DNA from: Verticillium longisporum
Taxonomy: Eukaryota > Ascomycota > Sordariomycetes > Glomerellales > Plectosphaerellaceae
Direction: 5' to 3'
NCBI GenBank assembly: GCA_019188255.1
Contig: JAETXT010000001.1
Coordinates: 4,278,001-4,342,000 of the forward strand
DNA length: 64,000 nt
Below are positions 63,701 through 64,000 of this stretch, piece by piece. The number at the start of each line of letters is the position of its first letter. Positions within the stretch are counted from its first letter, which is position 1. A model generated the notes under the pieces. It did not search any database, was not told the DNA's origin, and was given only the letters and a program-made list of their open reading frames with translations. Made by a program: the position numbers and the translations under genes.

Positions 63701-64000
63701 TTAGGGTTTATATATATAAAGTAATTTAATTATATATTTTACTCCTATAAATATATTTTTAATACTTTTATTTATAAACTCTTTACTATTATCGGTATAT
63801 AATTCCTTTATAGTATAATTAAGCTTATTATTTTCTATTTCTTTATAGAACCTATTAAGCTTTTTAGAAACTACTTCTTCTAATTAATTAAATAATAAGA
63901 ATATCTAGATATATTTAATATATTTATCTTTAATAAATAGAATCTATTTTTTATTATTATAAGTAATAGGGGTAATAGGCTCTATTAAATCTAAATATAA
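60797..64000 (-). mobile_element. Ty1/copia retrotransposon, RIP-degraded, 5' part cut by window end
   Basis: Minus-strand translation, ignoring stops, gives copia reverse transcriptase (YYINDIIIIAK near 62420-62460, a mutated YVDD) and RNase H (IIKYSDSS..NIIEDRTSTSRYIFYLG near 61865-61940), in the order expected for a right-to-left element. Upstream parts near 63400-64000 would be integrase. The LTR was not located. It is a different lineage from the element at 44839, since the RNase H and RT sequences do not match. Confidence 0.75.
63180..63222 (+). repeat. ATT trinucleotide microsatellite
   Basis: About twelve ATT units with one interruption, inside the RIPed copia. Confidence 0.8.

Overview
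The window looks like a chromosome segment of a filamentous ascomycete (Pezizomycotina, probably Sordariomycetes). The evidence is: 45-113 bp introns with GT..AG ends, fungal gene families (TFIIH Tfb2, DUF8035, hydrolase-NACHT NLR-like proteins, a PaxM-like FAD monooxygenase), and a sharp split between GC-rich gene blocks and very AT-rich blocks. The AT-rich blocks almost lack CA and TG dinucleotides but keep some CG, the footprint of repeat-induced point mutation (RIP).

Layout. 1-5.4 kb is AT-rich RIPed DNA holding two unmutated pogo/Fot1-type DNA transposons (1117-2993, family A; 3378-5237, family B copy 1). 5.4-18.1 kb is a gene block: a secreted protein that may be aerolysin-like (6372-7768), a TANGO2/NRDE protein with a frameshift (8992-10031), a conserved hypothetical (10794-12248), Tfb2 (12769-14293, minus), a hotdog thioesterase (14913-15755) and a seven-TM protein (15947-17049, minus). 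18.1-28.0 kb is one story: a minus-strand hydrolase-NACHT gene whose two halves (18128-18634 and 25476-28012) are separated by a RIPed Ty3/gypsy element (18635-25475). 28-43.2 kb is a second gene block: a second seven-TM protein, a DUF8035 protein, an intron-containing tRNA-Ser(CGA), a small secreted basic protein and a FAD-monooxygenase/multi-TM fusion with an in-frame stop. 43.5-53.5 kb is a nested cluster of RIPed Ty1/copia DNA. Family B copy 2 (53537-55396) sits at its right edge. 55.9-58.9 kb carries a zinc-binding/F-box-like hypothetical and a PD-(D/E)XK-like protein. 59.4-64 kb is RIPed DNA with a clean solo LTR (60337-60796) and a minus-strand copia pol.

The genes do not form one pathway; most are single housekeeping or lineage genes. 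The interest lies in genome defence and transposon biology. The gypsy insertion continues an NLR reading frame exactly across its two ends. Both large LTR elements carry a degenerate antisense ORF between pol and the 3' LTR. Both pogo families are broken at the same place between the DDE domain and a C-terminal coiled-coil/zinc-knuckle module. Two family B copies are nearly identical and escaped RIP although they lie in heavily RIPed surroundings. Several conserved genes carry single-base losses in homopolymers, so some breaks may be assembly errors.
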